Virus record (IMG/VR): IMGVR_UViG_3300048930_001392
Span: 1-52,450 of that record
Strand: one strand, 5' to 3'
DNA length: 52,450 nt
DNA from: a virus
Position numbers and translations under genes: made by a program. Below, one piece after another: positions 41,842 through 49,495 of the stretch. Below the pieces are notes generated by a model. That model saw only the letters and a list, made by a program, of their open reading frames with translations. It made no database searches and was not told where the DNA came from. Numbering within the stretch: the stretch's first letter is position 1; each line of letters begins with the position of its first letter.

Positions 41842-42797
41842 ACGTCACCCGCATCCGCCCCGTCGACGGCATCCCCGGTGACTTGACCCTGCTGATCGCG
41901 CAGTACCTGCAGCACCGCGCCTTCCGTGGCGCCGCACGCAACACCGTGCTGGCCTACGGCGACGACCTGAAGCGCATGGCCGCGTTCATGGCCCGCGCCG
42001 ACGTCACCCTGGTGCAGCTGGTCAGCGAACGCCTGTTGAACCGCTGGCTGGATGACGGCCTGCAGCACCACCAGTGGAGCCTGCGCACCGCCGCACGTCG
42101 CCTGGCCGCCGTGCATATGTTCCTGTCCTGGTGCCGCGGCGAAGGCTACGTGGACCATGACGCCACCCAGCACGTGAAGATCCGCTTCCGCCCGCGCACC
42201 GTGGTGGCGCCGGAACTGGAACCGCTGAAGGACGTGATCACCGGCATCGGCACCACGCTGGCCATCGACCTGCGCGATCGCGCCATCCTGCTGCTGCTGC
42301 TGGACACCGCCCTGCGTGCCGGCGAAATCGCGCTACTGGACGCGCCAGGGCAGGGCAGTGGGCGCTACACCGCCGACCTGCGCCGCCAGCAGCTGCGCGT
42401 GCGGCCCAAGGGCGGCACGGACGCCGACGTGGACGTGCTGGGCATGGAGGAACAGACCGTGGCCGCGCTGTCCGCCTGGCTGCGCGTGCGCGGGCAGATG
42501 GCACGTGACGGTGAGGCGGCCCTGTTCGTAAATCAGAACGGCACCCGCTTCACCCGCCAGAGCCTGTACGTGATGGTGCGCCAGCGCGGTGCAGACGCGG
42601 GCCTACCCAAGTTGCACCCGCATCTGTTCCGCCATCGCCGTATCGGCGACATCGTGGAAAAGCTGGGCCTGCGCGCCGGCAGTGCCCACGCTCGCCACCG
42701 CCAGGTGTCCACCACCGCCAACGTCTATGGCGCGCACGCCGCGGAAGTCACGCGGCAGGCCATCCGCACGTTGGCCCCACTGGGAGCGCTGACATGA
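41838..42797 (+). CDS. Tyrosine recombinase 2
   Basis: The product is 319 residues, close to XerC/XerD size. An N-terminal core-binding domain (about residues 12-105) is followed by a catalytic domain. The Arg is in DTALRAGEIALLD (about residue 159), the Lys in RPKGGTDAD (about residue 189) and the HLFR motif at about residues 263-266. A His near 287 and the Tyr in TTANVYGAH (about residue 297) complete the set. It sits mid-operon, coupled to both neighbours by ATGA overlaps, and is remote from the att sites. Its substrate is unknown. Confidence 0.9.
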   Translation: MNVTRIRPVDGIPGDLTLLIAQYLQHRAFRGAARNTVLAYGDDLKRMAAFMARADVTLVQLVSERLLNRWLDDGLQHHQWSLRTAARRLAAVHMFLSWCRGEGYVDHDATQHVKIRFRPRTVVAPELEPLKDVITGIGTTLAIDLRDRAILLLLLDTALRAGEIALLDAPGQGSGRYTADLRRQQLRVRPKGGTDADVDVLGMEEQTVAALSAWLRVRGQMARDGEAALFVNQNGTRFTRQSLYVMVRQRGADAGLPKLHPHLFRHRRIGDIVEKLGLRAGSAHARHRQVSTTANVYGAHAAEVTRQAIRTLAPLGALT

Positions 42798-43060
42798 CCC
42801 AACGCATGGTGTCCCATCCGTTCGCCTTGCCGCAATGCAGGGCAGGGCACAACGCCCGCCACATCCACGATGCACGCCAGGCCAGTGCCGGTGGTGGCCA
42901 CCTGGTGGAATGCGCCTGCAGCACCACCAGCAAGCACGTGGAATTCGACGATGCCCTGGGCGAGTGGTGCCGCACGCAGGGCAAGCCGTTGCCCGTGCAG
43001 GAAGCCCCGCCAGCACCGGTGACCAACGTCACCCCGATGAGGGCACGCACATGGCCCTGA
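42794..43060 (+). CDS. Small Cys/His-containing hypothetical protein
   Basis: The product is 88 residues with Cys at about residues 15, 40, 42 and 58 and several His, which could form a small zinc site. ATGA overlap with recombinase 2, and overlap with the Cys-rich protein gene that follows, suggest joint expression. It is not recognised. Confidence 0.6.
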   Translation: MTQRMVSHPFALPQCRAGHNARHIHDARQASAGGGHLVECACSTTSKHVEFDDALGEWCRTQGKPLPVQEAPPAPVTNVTPMRARTWP

Positions 43061-43707
43061 CCCAGCTGCAAACCGATGCGATCGTACTCGCCAAGCGGGG
43101 TGACTTTGCCTTGCTGGATGCGATGGAACTGGAGCATCGCCTGAAGAATGACCACGACGTGGTGTGCGGCTATCTGGTCGGTGGTCGCTTGCGCCTGTTT
43201 TCCCTAGGCAACCGGGAAAACTGCCTTTGCGAAAACTGCGATGGAACCTGCGACATCGAATGCAGCGAATGCAAGGGCGGCACCATCGACTGCGAGGAAT
43301 GCGCGGACGACGACGATCACTGCGTGAAGTGCACCGCGTGCGAAGGCGAAGGGTGCGGTGAATGCGTCGACGGCAAGTTGGCATGCCCGGAATGCACCGG
43401 TACCGGCGTCGTCGATTGCGAGGTATGCGACGGGGTTGGCACGCAGGAATGCGAGGACTGCGAAGGCACCGGACTGGGCGAGTTCGATCCGCACTGTAAC
43501 GAACACGACGTGGTGAATCTCGACGGCCGCGTGGTGTGGAGTCAAGGCGATGACGCACCCAACCCGACTGAAGGTGCCCGGCAGGTAGGCCGGTCATGGG
43601 CCGACAGCGTGATGACGCCTTACCACGCCAAACAAAAAGAACAGGCGGCTACGCCCGCCCAACCTATCCAGACCCCTTTGATCCCGGAGAACTATTCATG
43701 CGCGTAA
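43051..43707 (+). CDS. DnaJ-type Cys-rich (CxxC repeat) protein
   Basis: The product is 218 residues. About residues 50-145 hold a dense series of CxxC units (CENC, CSEC, CEEC, CVKC, CGEC, CPEC, CEVC, CEDC), several followed by G-T-G as in the DnaJ zinc-finger domain. It lacks a J domain. An acidic run (ADDDD) breaks the series. It probably binds two or more zinc ions and acts in protein folding or nucleic acid contact. It overlaps the sliding clamp gene by 10 bases, linking it to replication functions. Confidence 0.8.
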   Translation: MALTQLQTDAIVLAKRGDFALLDAMELEHRLKNDHDVVCGYLVGGRLRLFSLGNRENCLCENCDGTCDIECSECKGGTIDCEECADDDDHCVKCTACEGEGCGECVDGKLACPECTGTGVVDCEVCDGVGTQECEDCEGTGLGEFDPHCNEHDVVNLDGRVVWSQGDDAPNPTEGARQVGRSWADSVMTPYHAKQKEQAATPAQPIQTPLIPENYSCA

Positions 43708-44762
43708 CCGCCACCGCCGCCGATCTGTCGGCCGCCCTGAAACATTCCGTCGCTGCCCGCACCACGCCCATGCCCATCCTGCAGCACGCGCTGCTGACCA
43801 CCGGCGACAACGTGTTGCATCTGGAAACCAGCGATATCGAAATCTACATGCGCCACACCATCCCCGCGCAGGTGGACGAACCCGGCAGCATCTGCTTGAC
43901 CGATGCCCTGCTGCGCACCATCGCCAGCGGCGGCGGCGACGTGATCCTGCGCGACAGCGGCAAGGTCAGCCGCGGGCGTAGCCACTTCACCGTGCCGGCA
44001 CTGGCTGCAAATGAATTCCCGGTACCGGAGTCATCGCAGTTCGAACCGTTGAACGTGGACCCGGAAGCGCTTGCGGATGCCATCCGCCTGGTGGATTACG
44101 CCTACGGTGACGGCGACATCCGCCCCTACGTGCGCGCCGTGCATATCGAGCCCGGCCGCGTGTGGAGTACCAACGGCAGCCAGGCGGGCCGTGCGGCGCT
44201 GGCCTACCAAGGCCCGGCCATCCGCGTGCCGGGCGCGCAGTTGAAGCGCCTGTGCAGTGCCCTGGTGGAAGGGGCGCGCGTGCTGGGCGACGTGCGCAAC
44301 GGCGTGGTGGCTATGTTGCGGGTGGAAACCTTCAGCACGCAGATCACGGTGCGCTGCATCGATGGTCCAGCCCCGAACATCGATACGTTTATCCCGCACC
44401 TGGGCAAGCGCAGCGTGGTGCGCGTCAACCGTCGCGCCCTGATGGACGCCGTGCGCCGCACGCTGCCGTTCCTGGTTACCAAAAACAAGGCGATCCCGGT
44501 CATCAAGATCACGCAGTCGGCGGAAGGCCTGGCCTTGTTGGACAAGGCCGACACCTGTGCGGAGTTCGTGGCCATCGAGCCGCAAGCCCAGGTGGATGCG
44601 TTGGAACTGGGGCTGGACGCTAACTTCCTGCTGGCAGCGCTGGGTGCAGTCAGCGATGACATCGTGGAACTGTACCTGCACAACAGCGCACCGGCCCTGA
44701 TCCTTCCTGACGCTGGCGACGTGGCGGCGATTGCCCACGTCATCATGCCGTGCCGGCTGTAA
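43698..44762 (+). CDS. dnaN: DNA polymerase III beta (sliding clamp) homologue
   Basis: The product is 354 residues, about the length of bacterial DnaN (366). It opens MRVTATAADLSAALKHSV, shows the three-domain clamp layout and ends HVIMPCRL, close to the usual end of bacterial clamps. A GGAGA precedes the start. Clamps ring DNA and tether polymerase. The phage encodes no polymerase or clamp loader in this window, so the clamp must use or compete with host parts. A phage-encoded bacterial-type clamp is uncommon. Confidence 0.88.
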   Translation: MRVTATAADLSAALKHSVAARTTPMPILQHALLTTGDNVLHLETSDIEIYMRHTIPAQVDEPGSICLTDALLRTIASGGGDVILRDSGKVSRGRSHFTVPALAANEFPVPESSQFEPLNVDPEALADAIRLVDYAYGDGDIRPYVRAVHIEPGRVWSTNGSQAGRAALAYQGPAIRVPGAQLKRLCSALVEGARVLGDVRNGVVAMLRVETFSTQITVRCIDGPAPNIDTFIPHLGKRSVVRVNRRALMDAVRRTLPFLVTKNKAIPVIKITQSAEGLALLDKADTCAEFVAIEPQAQVDALELGLDANFLLAALGAVSDDIVELYLHNSAPALILPDAGDVAAIAHVIMPCRL

Positions 44763-44772
44763 GGGGCGCGCC

Positions 44773-45036
44773 ATGTCAAAGGCACAGACCGAAAAGCTGC
44801 TGGCCGCGTTGTCGCGCAAGGCGATGACGGCCACCGAAATCTGGCAGGAACTGGGCATCGCACGCGCCAGTGCGCGCGTGTTCGACCTGCGCGATCAGGG
44901 CCACAACATCAAAAGCACGGAAATCACCGTGCGCAACCGTGATGGCGATCCGTGCCGCGTTGCCCTGTATTCGCTGGAAGCCGGGCAGATGGCATTGATT
45001 CCGAAACATCCGGGCAGGGGAGTGATGGCGGCATGA
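44773..45036 (+). CDS. Winged-helix / HTH small protein
   Basis: The product is 87 residues. The N-terminal 45 residues (EKLLAALSRKAMTATEIWQELG, then ASARVFDLRDQGHNI) look like a winged-helix domain. Similar proteins are common in phage early regions. It follows the clamp gene with AAGGGG upstream and may regulate the replication operon. Confidence 0.72.
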   Translation: MSKAQTEKLLAALSRKAMTATEIWQELGIARASARVFDLRDQGHNIKSTEITVRNRDGDPCRVALYSLEAGQMALIPKHPGRGVMAA

Positions 45037-45449
45037 ACATGAATCTGATCGCAGGGTTGTTCGTCGTGGGTGTAGTTGTGCTGGCTGTACTGGTGGGCGT
45101 TTGGCAGGCCAACCGGCGCGAACATCCGCTGACGGTGTTGCAGCGTGCTGAACGCGCCGAAGCCAACGGCCTGGAGTTGTGGCGAGTGGCCCAGCAGATG
45201 CGCGCCAGCGCGCTGGAGGAACAACGCACGTCACGGCGTGACCAGTTGTTGTTGTGGGCACGCCAGTGCGAGCGCGCCGCCACCGATCACCTGGCGTGCA
45301 TCAATGCCATATCGATGGACTCGCTGCACGCCGTTGGCCTGAAGGAACCCGTGCACCTGGGCGACTTCAAAGGTAGCGGCAACCGCCGCCGCAATCCGGG
45401 GCCGATGGCGATGTCGCGCATCCTGTTGCGGGGTGGTCGCCGTGGGTAA
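45033..45449 (+). CDS. Membrane-anchored hypothetical protein
   Basis: The product is 138 residues. One N-terminal membrane helix (about residues 5-25, LIAGLFVVGVVVLAVLVGVW) is followed by a long charged helical region (about residues 35-95). An ATGA overlap is at its start. A role in superinfection exclusion or membrane-linked replication is possible but not shown. Confidence 0.68.
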   Translation: MNMNLIAGLFVVGVVVLAVLVGVWQANRREHPLTVLQRAERAEANGLELWRVAQQMRASALEEQRTSRRDQLLLWARQCERAATDHLACINAISMDSLHAVGLKEPVHLGDFKGSGNRRRNPGPMAMSRILLRGGRRG

Positions 45450-46053
45450 CGCCTTCCGCATGTGGTTGTTCCATTGGCTGGTGGCCCACGTGGCTGGCAA
45501 GCGCCCGCCGAACTTCGTGGTGGGTGCGGATGATCCGGGCGGGGCGTACCTGCGCCGCTGGTATCTGACGCCGTGGCGCGGCTGGTACCAGGGCGTCGAC
45601 GAAGCCGAGCGCACACGCTGGCAGCGCTTCGTGGTGGCCGCCACCAAGCGCCTGCTGCCCAACCTGTACCTGCACCACTTCCTGCGCGACGACGACGACC
45701 GTGCCTTGCACGATCACCCGTCCGCCGGCTTCAGTTTCATCCTGTACGGCGGTTACATCGAACACACCATCGCCGCCGGCGGCATCCACAAGCGCGAGGA
45801 ATTCGCACCCGGTCGCATCCGTTTCATGCGGGCCACGCATGCGCACCGGATCGAGTTGTACAAGTCGGGCGAGTTCGTCAGCGAGGATGGCGGTATCACC
45901 AGCAGCCACATCATGCGTCCCTGTTGGACGCTGTTCCTGTTCCTGCCCACGTTCCGCCGCTGGGGCTTCCACTGCCAGCACAAGGGCTGGGTGCCCTACG
46001 AAGAGTTCACCGCCGCCGGCAAGCCTGGTGAAGTGGGGAAGGGGTGCGCGTGA
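45433..46053 (+). CDS. Cupin-like protein
   Basis: The product is 206 residues; the start may instead be the GTG at 45442. The central motif HHFLRDDDDRALHDHPSAG (about residues 80-98) and a later HAHRIEL look like the two metal-binding motifs of a cupin fold. An enzyme or small-molecule binding role is implied. Cupin-like proteins of this kind occur in phage genomes without known function. Confidence 0.7.
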   Translation: MVAVGNAFRMWLFHWLVAHVAGKRPPNFVVGADDPGGAYLRRWYLTPWRGWYQGVDEAERTRWQRFVVAATKRLLPNLYLHHFLRDDDDRALHDHPSAGFSFILYGGYIEHTIAAGGIHKREEFAPGRIRFMRATHAHRIELYKSGEFVSEDGGITSSHIMRPCWTLFLFLPTFRRWGFHCQHKGWVPYEEFTAAGKPGEVGKGCA

Positions 46054-46307
46054 TGGGCCAAGCCAAGAACCGCGGCACCTTTGCCGAGCGCGTTGAACAG
46101 TCACGCAAGCGCGCAGAACTGGAAGCGTCCGCCAACCTGCTGGCCAAGCAGGCATCAGAACACGCGCGGGCTCAAAGACTCGCCGAACTTCCGCCCGAAG
46201 CGCGCAATCGGGTGATGGTGCGCAATCGCACCACGAACCTGCGCATCGCGTCATTGCTAGGCCTGGTCCTAGCACTGCAGTCCGCTGAACATCGAATCAG
46301 GAAATAA
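46053..46307 (+). CDS. Small phage protein with GQAKNRGTF motif
   Basis: The product is 84 residues. The opening MGQAKNRGTFAERVEQ recurs at the start of small proteins of phages and plasmids. The middle is a charged helix (about residues 14-45), and a hydrophobic stretch is at about residues 65-75. The start overlaps the cupin-like gene stop (TGATG). Function is unknown. Confidence 0.7.
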   Translation: MGQAKNRGTFAERVEQSRKRAELEASANLLAKQASEHARAQRLAELPPEARNRVMVRNRTTNLRIASLLGLVLALQSAEHRIRK

Positions 46308-46309
46308 CC

Positions 46310-46570
46310 ATGACGACCCTAAAGGCGTTTCAAGTTGACGATTGCACATGGTATGCCGCCGAAACGGCGGAACAGGCGGCGCAGGTTTACAAATCCGACA
46401 CGGGCGAGGACTGCGACGACGAATATCCAACCGAAGTTTCTGACGCGGAACTGGACGCCCCCATCCCCGAATTCGATGAGAACGAAGAGCGCACCGGCGA
46501 CATGACCACCATGCGTGCATTTCTGGAAGAAGCGACCGCGCCCGGATTCCTTGCCACGTCGGAGTTCTGA
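46310..46570 (+). CDS. Acidic small hypothetical protein
   Basis: The product is 86 residues, very rich in Asp and Glu (especially residues 30-60). Such DNA-mimic-like acidity is seen in some anti-restriction and anti-repressor proteins, but no match is claimed. It is separated from its neighbours by 2-3 bases. Confidence 0.65.
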   Translation: MTTLKAFQVDDCTWYAAETAEQAAQVYKSDTGEDCDDEYPTEVSDAELDAPIPEFDENEERTGDMTTMRAFLEEATAPGFLATSEF

Positions 46571-46573
46571 CCG

Positions 46574-46786
46574 ATGAACCTGCGCGATCTTCGACTATGG
46601 CACTGGCGCATCGCCATGCGCGAGCGCCAGGCAGCGCAGGACAATCGCTGTTCCGATTACACGAGGAAGGTGCATGACCGCACGGCGAACTTCCACATCA
46701 AGGCCGTGCAGGCATTGAACGATGTGGTGTCCGGGACTGCCGAGATGGATGACGCGCCAGGCCGTTCATTGGAGAAAGCCAAGTGA
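46574..46786 (+). CDS. Small hypothetical protein
   Basis: The product is 70 residues, basic at the N-terminus (RDLRLWHWRIAMRERQ) and helical. It overlaps the next gene by 4 bases at a GTG. It is not recognised. Confidence 0.62.
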   Translation: MNLRDLRLWHWRIAMRERQAAQDNRCSDYTRKVHDRTANFHIKAVQALNDVVSGTAEMDDAPGRSLEKAK

Positions 46787-47079
46787 CCGACACCAAGAAC
46801 GTCTGCCCCGCATGCGGCTGCGAAACCAACGACCACTGGTGTTGTGGCATACACCTGACGGCACCGTTCCGCATGACCAAAAACAAGGTGATCGCGCTGC
46901 GCAGCTACGCGCACGGCCGCAAAGGGCTGGATGAAGCCACCTACAAACTGCACCTGCAGGCCGTAGGCGTCACCAGCACCCTGCACCTGACCCGCGAAAG
47001 CCACAACGCCCTGCTGCGCCGCCTGGGCAAGTTGCCCGACCGACCACGCCAACCAAAGCAGGGGAGGGCGCACGCATGA
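46783..47079 (+). CDS. GemA-like (DUF1018) protein with zinc site
   Basis: The product is 98 residues from a GTG. An N-terminal CPACGC, then a WCCGIH, gives a likely zinc site. The remainder (about residues 33-85, GLDEATYKLHLQAVGV, then LTRESHNALLRRLGKL) resembles the GemA/Mu gp16 family, which modulates host gene expression. It is shorter than Mu GemA. Confidence 0.65.
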   Translation: MTDTKNVCPACGCETNDHWCCGIHLTAPFRMTKNKVIALRSYAHGRKGLDEATYKLHLQAVGVTSTLHLTRESHNALLRRLGKLPDRPRQPKQGRAHA

Positions 47080-47219
47080 AGGTCGCCGACGCCCGCCACA
47101 AAAAATACGCGCCACTGCATCCACTGGTGGCATCCCTGATGCGTCGCCTCCGCTTCAGCCTGGCCGAAGCCACCGCAGCCATGCAACTGATCTCTTCGAG
47201 GAAACTGAAATGCAACTGA
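47076..47219 (+). CDS. 47-residue basic peptide
   Basis: The start overlaps the GemA-like stop (ATGA) and the end overlaps the following gene. It is basic and helical (LMRRLRFSLAEATAAMQL). Part of its coding sequence, ATGCAACTGAT, is repeated at the next gene's start (47181 and 47210), suggesting a small duplication. Confidence 0.5.
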   Translation: MKVADARHKKYAPLHPLVASLMRRLRFSLAEATAAMQLISSRKLKCN

Positions 47220-47413
47220 TATCAAAAGCAATTGTCGATGGTTCGCTGGAATCGTTATCCGAACAACTGACGCCGCAGTCCATTGTCCGCACGCTGCGCG
47301 ACGAAAGGGGCGAACCGAACACGGAAGGCAACCGACAGCAGCGCCGTGCCGCCGCCGCCATTGCCCGCGCCGATGCCAAGCGCATGCGCAAGGTGGCAGC
47401 ATGCGCACGATAG
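47210..47413 (+). CDS. Small hypothetical protein
   Basis: The product is 67 residues. Its N-terminus (MQLISKAIVDG) is followed by an amphipathic region and a strongly basic end (RQQRRAAAAIARADAKRMRK). It has GAGGAAA upstream and overlaps the next gene by 13 bases. No family is recognised. Confidence 0.6.
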   Translation: MQLISKAIVDGSLESLSEQLTPQSIVRTLRDERGEPNTEGNRQQRRAAAAIARADAKRMRKVAACAR

Positions 47414-47640
47414 CCGCACTGTGGGAAAGCTATAACAAGGAAGTGGTGCCCGCCACGGCCAGCCCGATCCAGCGGCAGGAACTGCGCCGCGCGTTCTACG
47501 CAGGTGCCGGTTCCATGATGGGCCTGGTGTACGACCTGGGCGACGACAGCATCAGTGAGGATGCCGGCATCGCCGTCATGCAAGGCCTGGTCGATGAAGC
47601 GCACGCATTCAAGAATGCAGTGCTGGCGGGGCAGGCATGA
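47401..47640 (+). CDS. Small hypothetical phage protein
   Basis: The product is 79 residues, helical. The segment QELRRAFYAGAGSMMGLVY (about residues 22-40) is typical of a family of phage proteins of unknown role. It has an ATGA overlap with the methyltransferase. Confidence 0.68.
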   Translation: MRTIAALWESYNKEVVPATASPIQRQELRRAFYAGAGSMMGLVYDLGDDSISEDAGIAVMQGLVDEAHAFKNAVLAGQA

Positions 47641-48578
47641 CTTTGGATGCCATCAACCCGTTTGAAGGCTTGGATGCCATCGACCTGTTCGCAGGCCTGG
47701 GCGGCTTCAGCGAAGGCGCGGAACAGGCCGGGTGCAGCGTCGTGTGGGCGGGCAATCACTGGCGTGCGGCGGTGGATACACACATCGCCAACCACCCCGA
47801 CACCCAGCATGCCTGCCAGGACTTGCATCAAGCCGATTGGGCTGCGGTGCCGGCGCATGATCTGCTGCTGGCGTCACCGGCATGCCAGGGCCACACCCGT
47901 GCACGCGGCAAGGAACGGCCACACCACGACGCCACACGCAGCACGGCGTGGGCGGTGGTGTCCGCGCTTGAATACCACCGGCCGCGACTGGGCTTGATTG
48001 AAAACGTGCCCGAGTTCACCAAGTGGACGCTGTTCCCGGCGTGGTGTGCAGCGGTGCGGGCGTTGGGCTATTCGATCGCGCCGCACATCGTGGATGCCGC
48101 CGACTTCGGCGTGCCGCAACACCGCGTGCGCGTGTTCATCGCGTTGACGCGCAGCAAGCACCCCATCACCTTGGCCTTGCCGAAGCGCGAGCATGTCGCC
48201 GTGTCCAGCATTCTGGACTTCAGCGCGGGCGCGTGGTCGCAGATCCACAAGCCCGGCCGTTCGCCGGCCACGCTGGCGCGCATCGAACAAGGCCGGCGCG
48301 TGCATGGCGCACGCTTCCTGACTGCCTATTACGGCAACGAAAAAGGCGGGCGCAGCATCGCGCGACCCGTTGGCACCATCACCACCCGCGACCGCTGGGC
48401 CGTGATCGACGGCGATCGCATGCGCATGTTGAACGTGGCCGAATGCCGCCGGGCGATGGGCTTCCGTTCCACCTATCAATTGCCCGACCGGGCCAAGGAC
48501 GCCATGCACATGCTTGGCAACGCCGTGTGCCCACCTGTCGCCGCCACCGTCATCACCGCACTGAAGGATGCAGCATGA
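47637..48578 (+). CDS. Cytosine-C5 DNA methyltransferase
   Basis: The product is 313 residues. Motif I is seen as DLFAGLGGFSEG (about residues 16-27), motif IV as SPACQGHTRARG with the catalytic Cys near residue 83, ENVPEF (motif VI-like), and VPQHRVRVFI (motif VIII). The more common PPCQ is SPACQ here, a variant that keeps the Cys. No restriction partner is nearby, so it is probably an orphan enzyme that shields phage DNA. With the adenine methyltransferase at the left end, the phage has two modification activities. Confidence 0.93.
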   Translation: MTLDAINPFEGLDAIDLFAGLGGFSEGAEQAGCSVVWAGNHWRAAVDTHIANHPDTQHACQDLHQADWAAVPAHDLLLASPACQGHTRARGKERPHHDATRSTAWAVVSALEYHRPRLGLIENVPEFTKWTLFPAWCAAVRALGYSIAPHIVDAADFGVPQHRVRVFIALTRSKHPITLALPKREHVAVSSILDFSAGAWSQIHKPGRSPATLARIEQGRRVHGARFLTAYYGNEKGGRSIARPVGTITTRDRWAVIDGDRMRMLNVAECRRAMGFRSTYQLPDRAKDAMHMLGNAVCPPVAATVITALKDAA

Positions 48579-48823
48579 TCATTGGACGCATTGCGGGAGC
48601 CACCCGCGAACTGGGAAAACCCGCGAACTGGAACGCCGATCGCGATGGTGAATGTGGATCGCTCGCCATCCTGGACGTAACCGCGGAGGGCGGGCACAAC
48701 GTGATGATGTCCGCGTGGTACCCCACGCCGGACGAAGTGGCGCGCATCGCTGCCGGTGAACCCGTTTACCTGTCGATCTGGGGTGTGATGCACCCGCCGG
48801 TCATGTTGTCGGTGGCGCCATGA
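48575..48823 (+). CDS. Small conserved phage protein
   Basis: The product is 82 residues with a small beta-rich domain (GECGSLAILDVTAEGG, about residues 25-40, then YPTPDEVARIAAGEPVYL). Proteins of this kind often neighbour phage ssb genes. It has ATGA overlaps on both sides. The role is unknown. Confidence 0.7.
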   Translation: MIIGRIAGATRELGKPANWNADRDGECGSLAILDVTAEGGHNVMMSAWYPTPDEVARIAAGEPVYLSIWGVMHPPVMLSVAP

Positions 48824-49260
48824 GTCGCGGCCACCAGCTGTTTGTCGCCACCGGTCGCCTGGGCGCTGATCCCGTCACCAAGGCACCGCAAAGTGGCGGC
48901 GTGATCACTGAATTCCGGATCGCCTGCACCGAAGTGTGGAAGGGCAGGGACGGCACCAAGCACGAACACACCGAATGGATACGCGCCAAGCTGTTTGGCC
49001 GTGCCGCCGAGATTGCACAGCAGTACCTGGCCAAGGGTTCGCTGGTCACCATCGAAGGCAAGGTGCGCACCGAAAAATGGCAAGCATCCGACGGCAGCGA
49101 TCGGTACAGTCAATGGATATACGTCGATGAATTGCACATGCACGGCGGCAACCCACACGAAGCCACCAAACCCGAACACCAGGGCCGCCCGAAACAGGCG
49201 GATGACACCAACGCAGCACCCGTGGACAGCCAGTTCAATGACGACGATATCCCGTTCTAG
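48820..49260 (+). CDS. ssb: Single-stranded DNA-binding protein
   Basis: The product is 146 residues. It has an OB-fold domain (about residues 5-110, ATGRLGADPVTK, then FRIACTEVWKG, then WIRAKLFGRAAEIAQQYLAKG) and a flexible linker. It ends in the acidic tip DDDIPF that recruits partner proteins. It is full length compared with bacterial SSB. With RdgC and the clamp it forms a set of replication and recombination accessories carried by the phage. Confidence 0.93.
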   Translation: MSRGHQLFVATGRLGADPVTKAPQSGGVITEFRIACTEVWKGRDGTKHEHTEWIRAKLFGRAAEIAQQYLAKGSLVTIEGKVRTEKWQASDGSDRYSQWIYVDELHMHGGNPHEATKPEHQGRPKQADDTNAAPVDSQFNDDDIPF

Positions 49261-49495
49261 AACCATCATTCTGGGAGGCACGAAAGATCAGGCCCGGGCC
49301 TGCGCAATTCGACGCGGCATCAAGTCGGATGAATGGATCTACTGCGGTCGCAATGGCGATGTTTTCCGTGGGCGACGGTCGCCGCGCGTCATCACCACTG
49401 GAACATGGACGCAGCGCAGTGACTTGGTTGCGATTCAATACGCGATGCGGGCGGCAAACGTAAAGCCGGAGGATGTCACGAATGATCCGTTTTGA
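49238..49495 (+). CDS. Small basic hypothetical protein overlapping ssb
   Basis: The product is 85 residues. Its first seven codons overlap the SSB acidic tip in another frame. It is basic and probably alpha/beta (about residues 10-60). The 3' end overlaps the oppositely transcribed integrase by 20 bases. It is not recognised. Confidence 0.6.
   Translation: MTTISRSRTIILGGTKDQARACAIRRGIKSDEWIYCGRNGDVFRGRRSPRVITTGTWTQRSDLVAIQYAMRAANVKPEDVTNDPF

Noticed and set aside
43240-43480. CRISPR-like regular repetition
   Set aside because: The periodic signal comes from CxxC codon repeats in a protein gene; there are no identical direct repeats with unique spacers.
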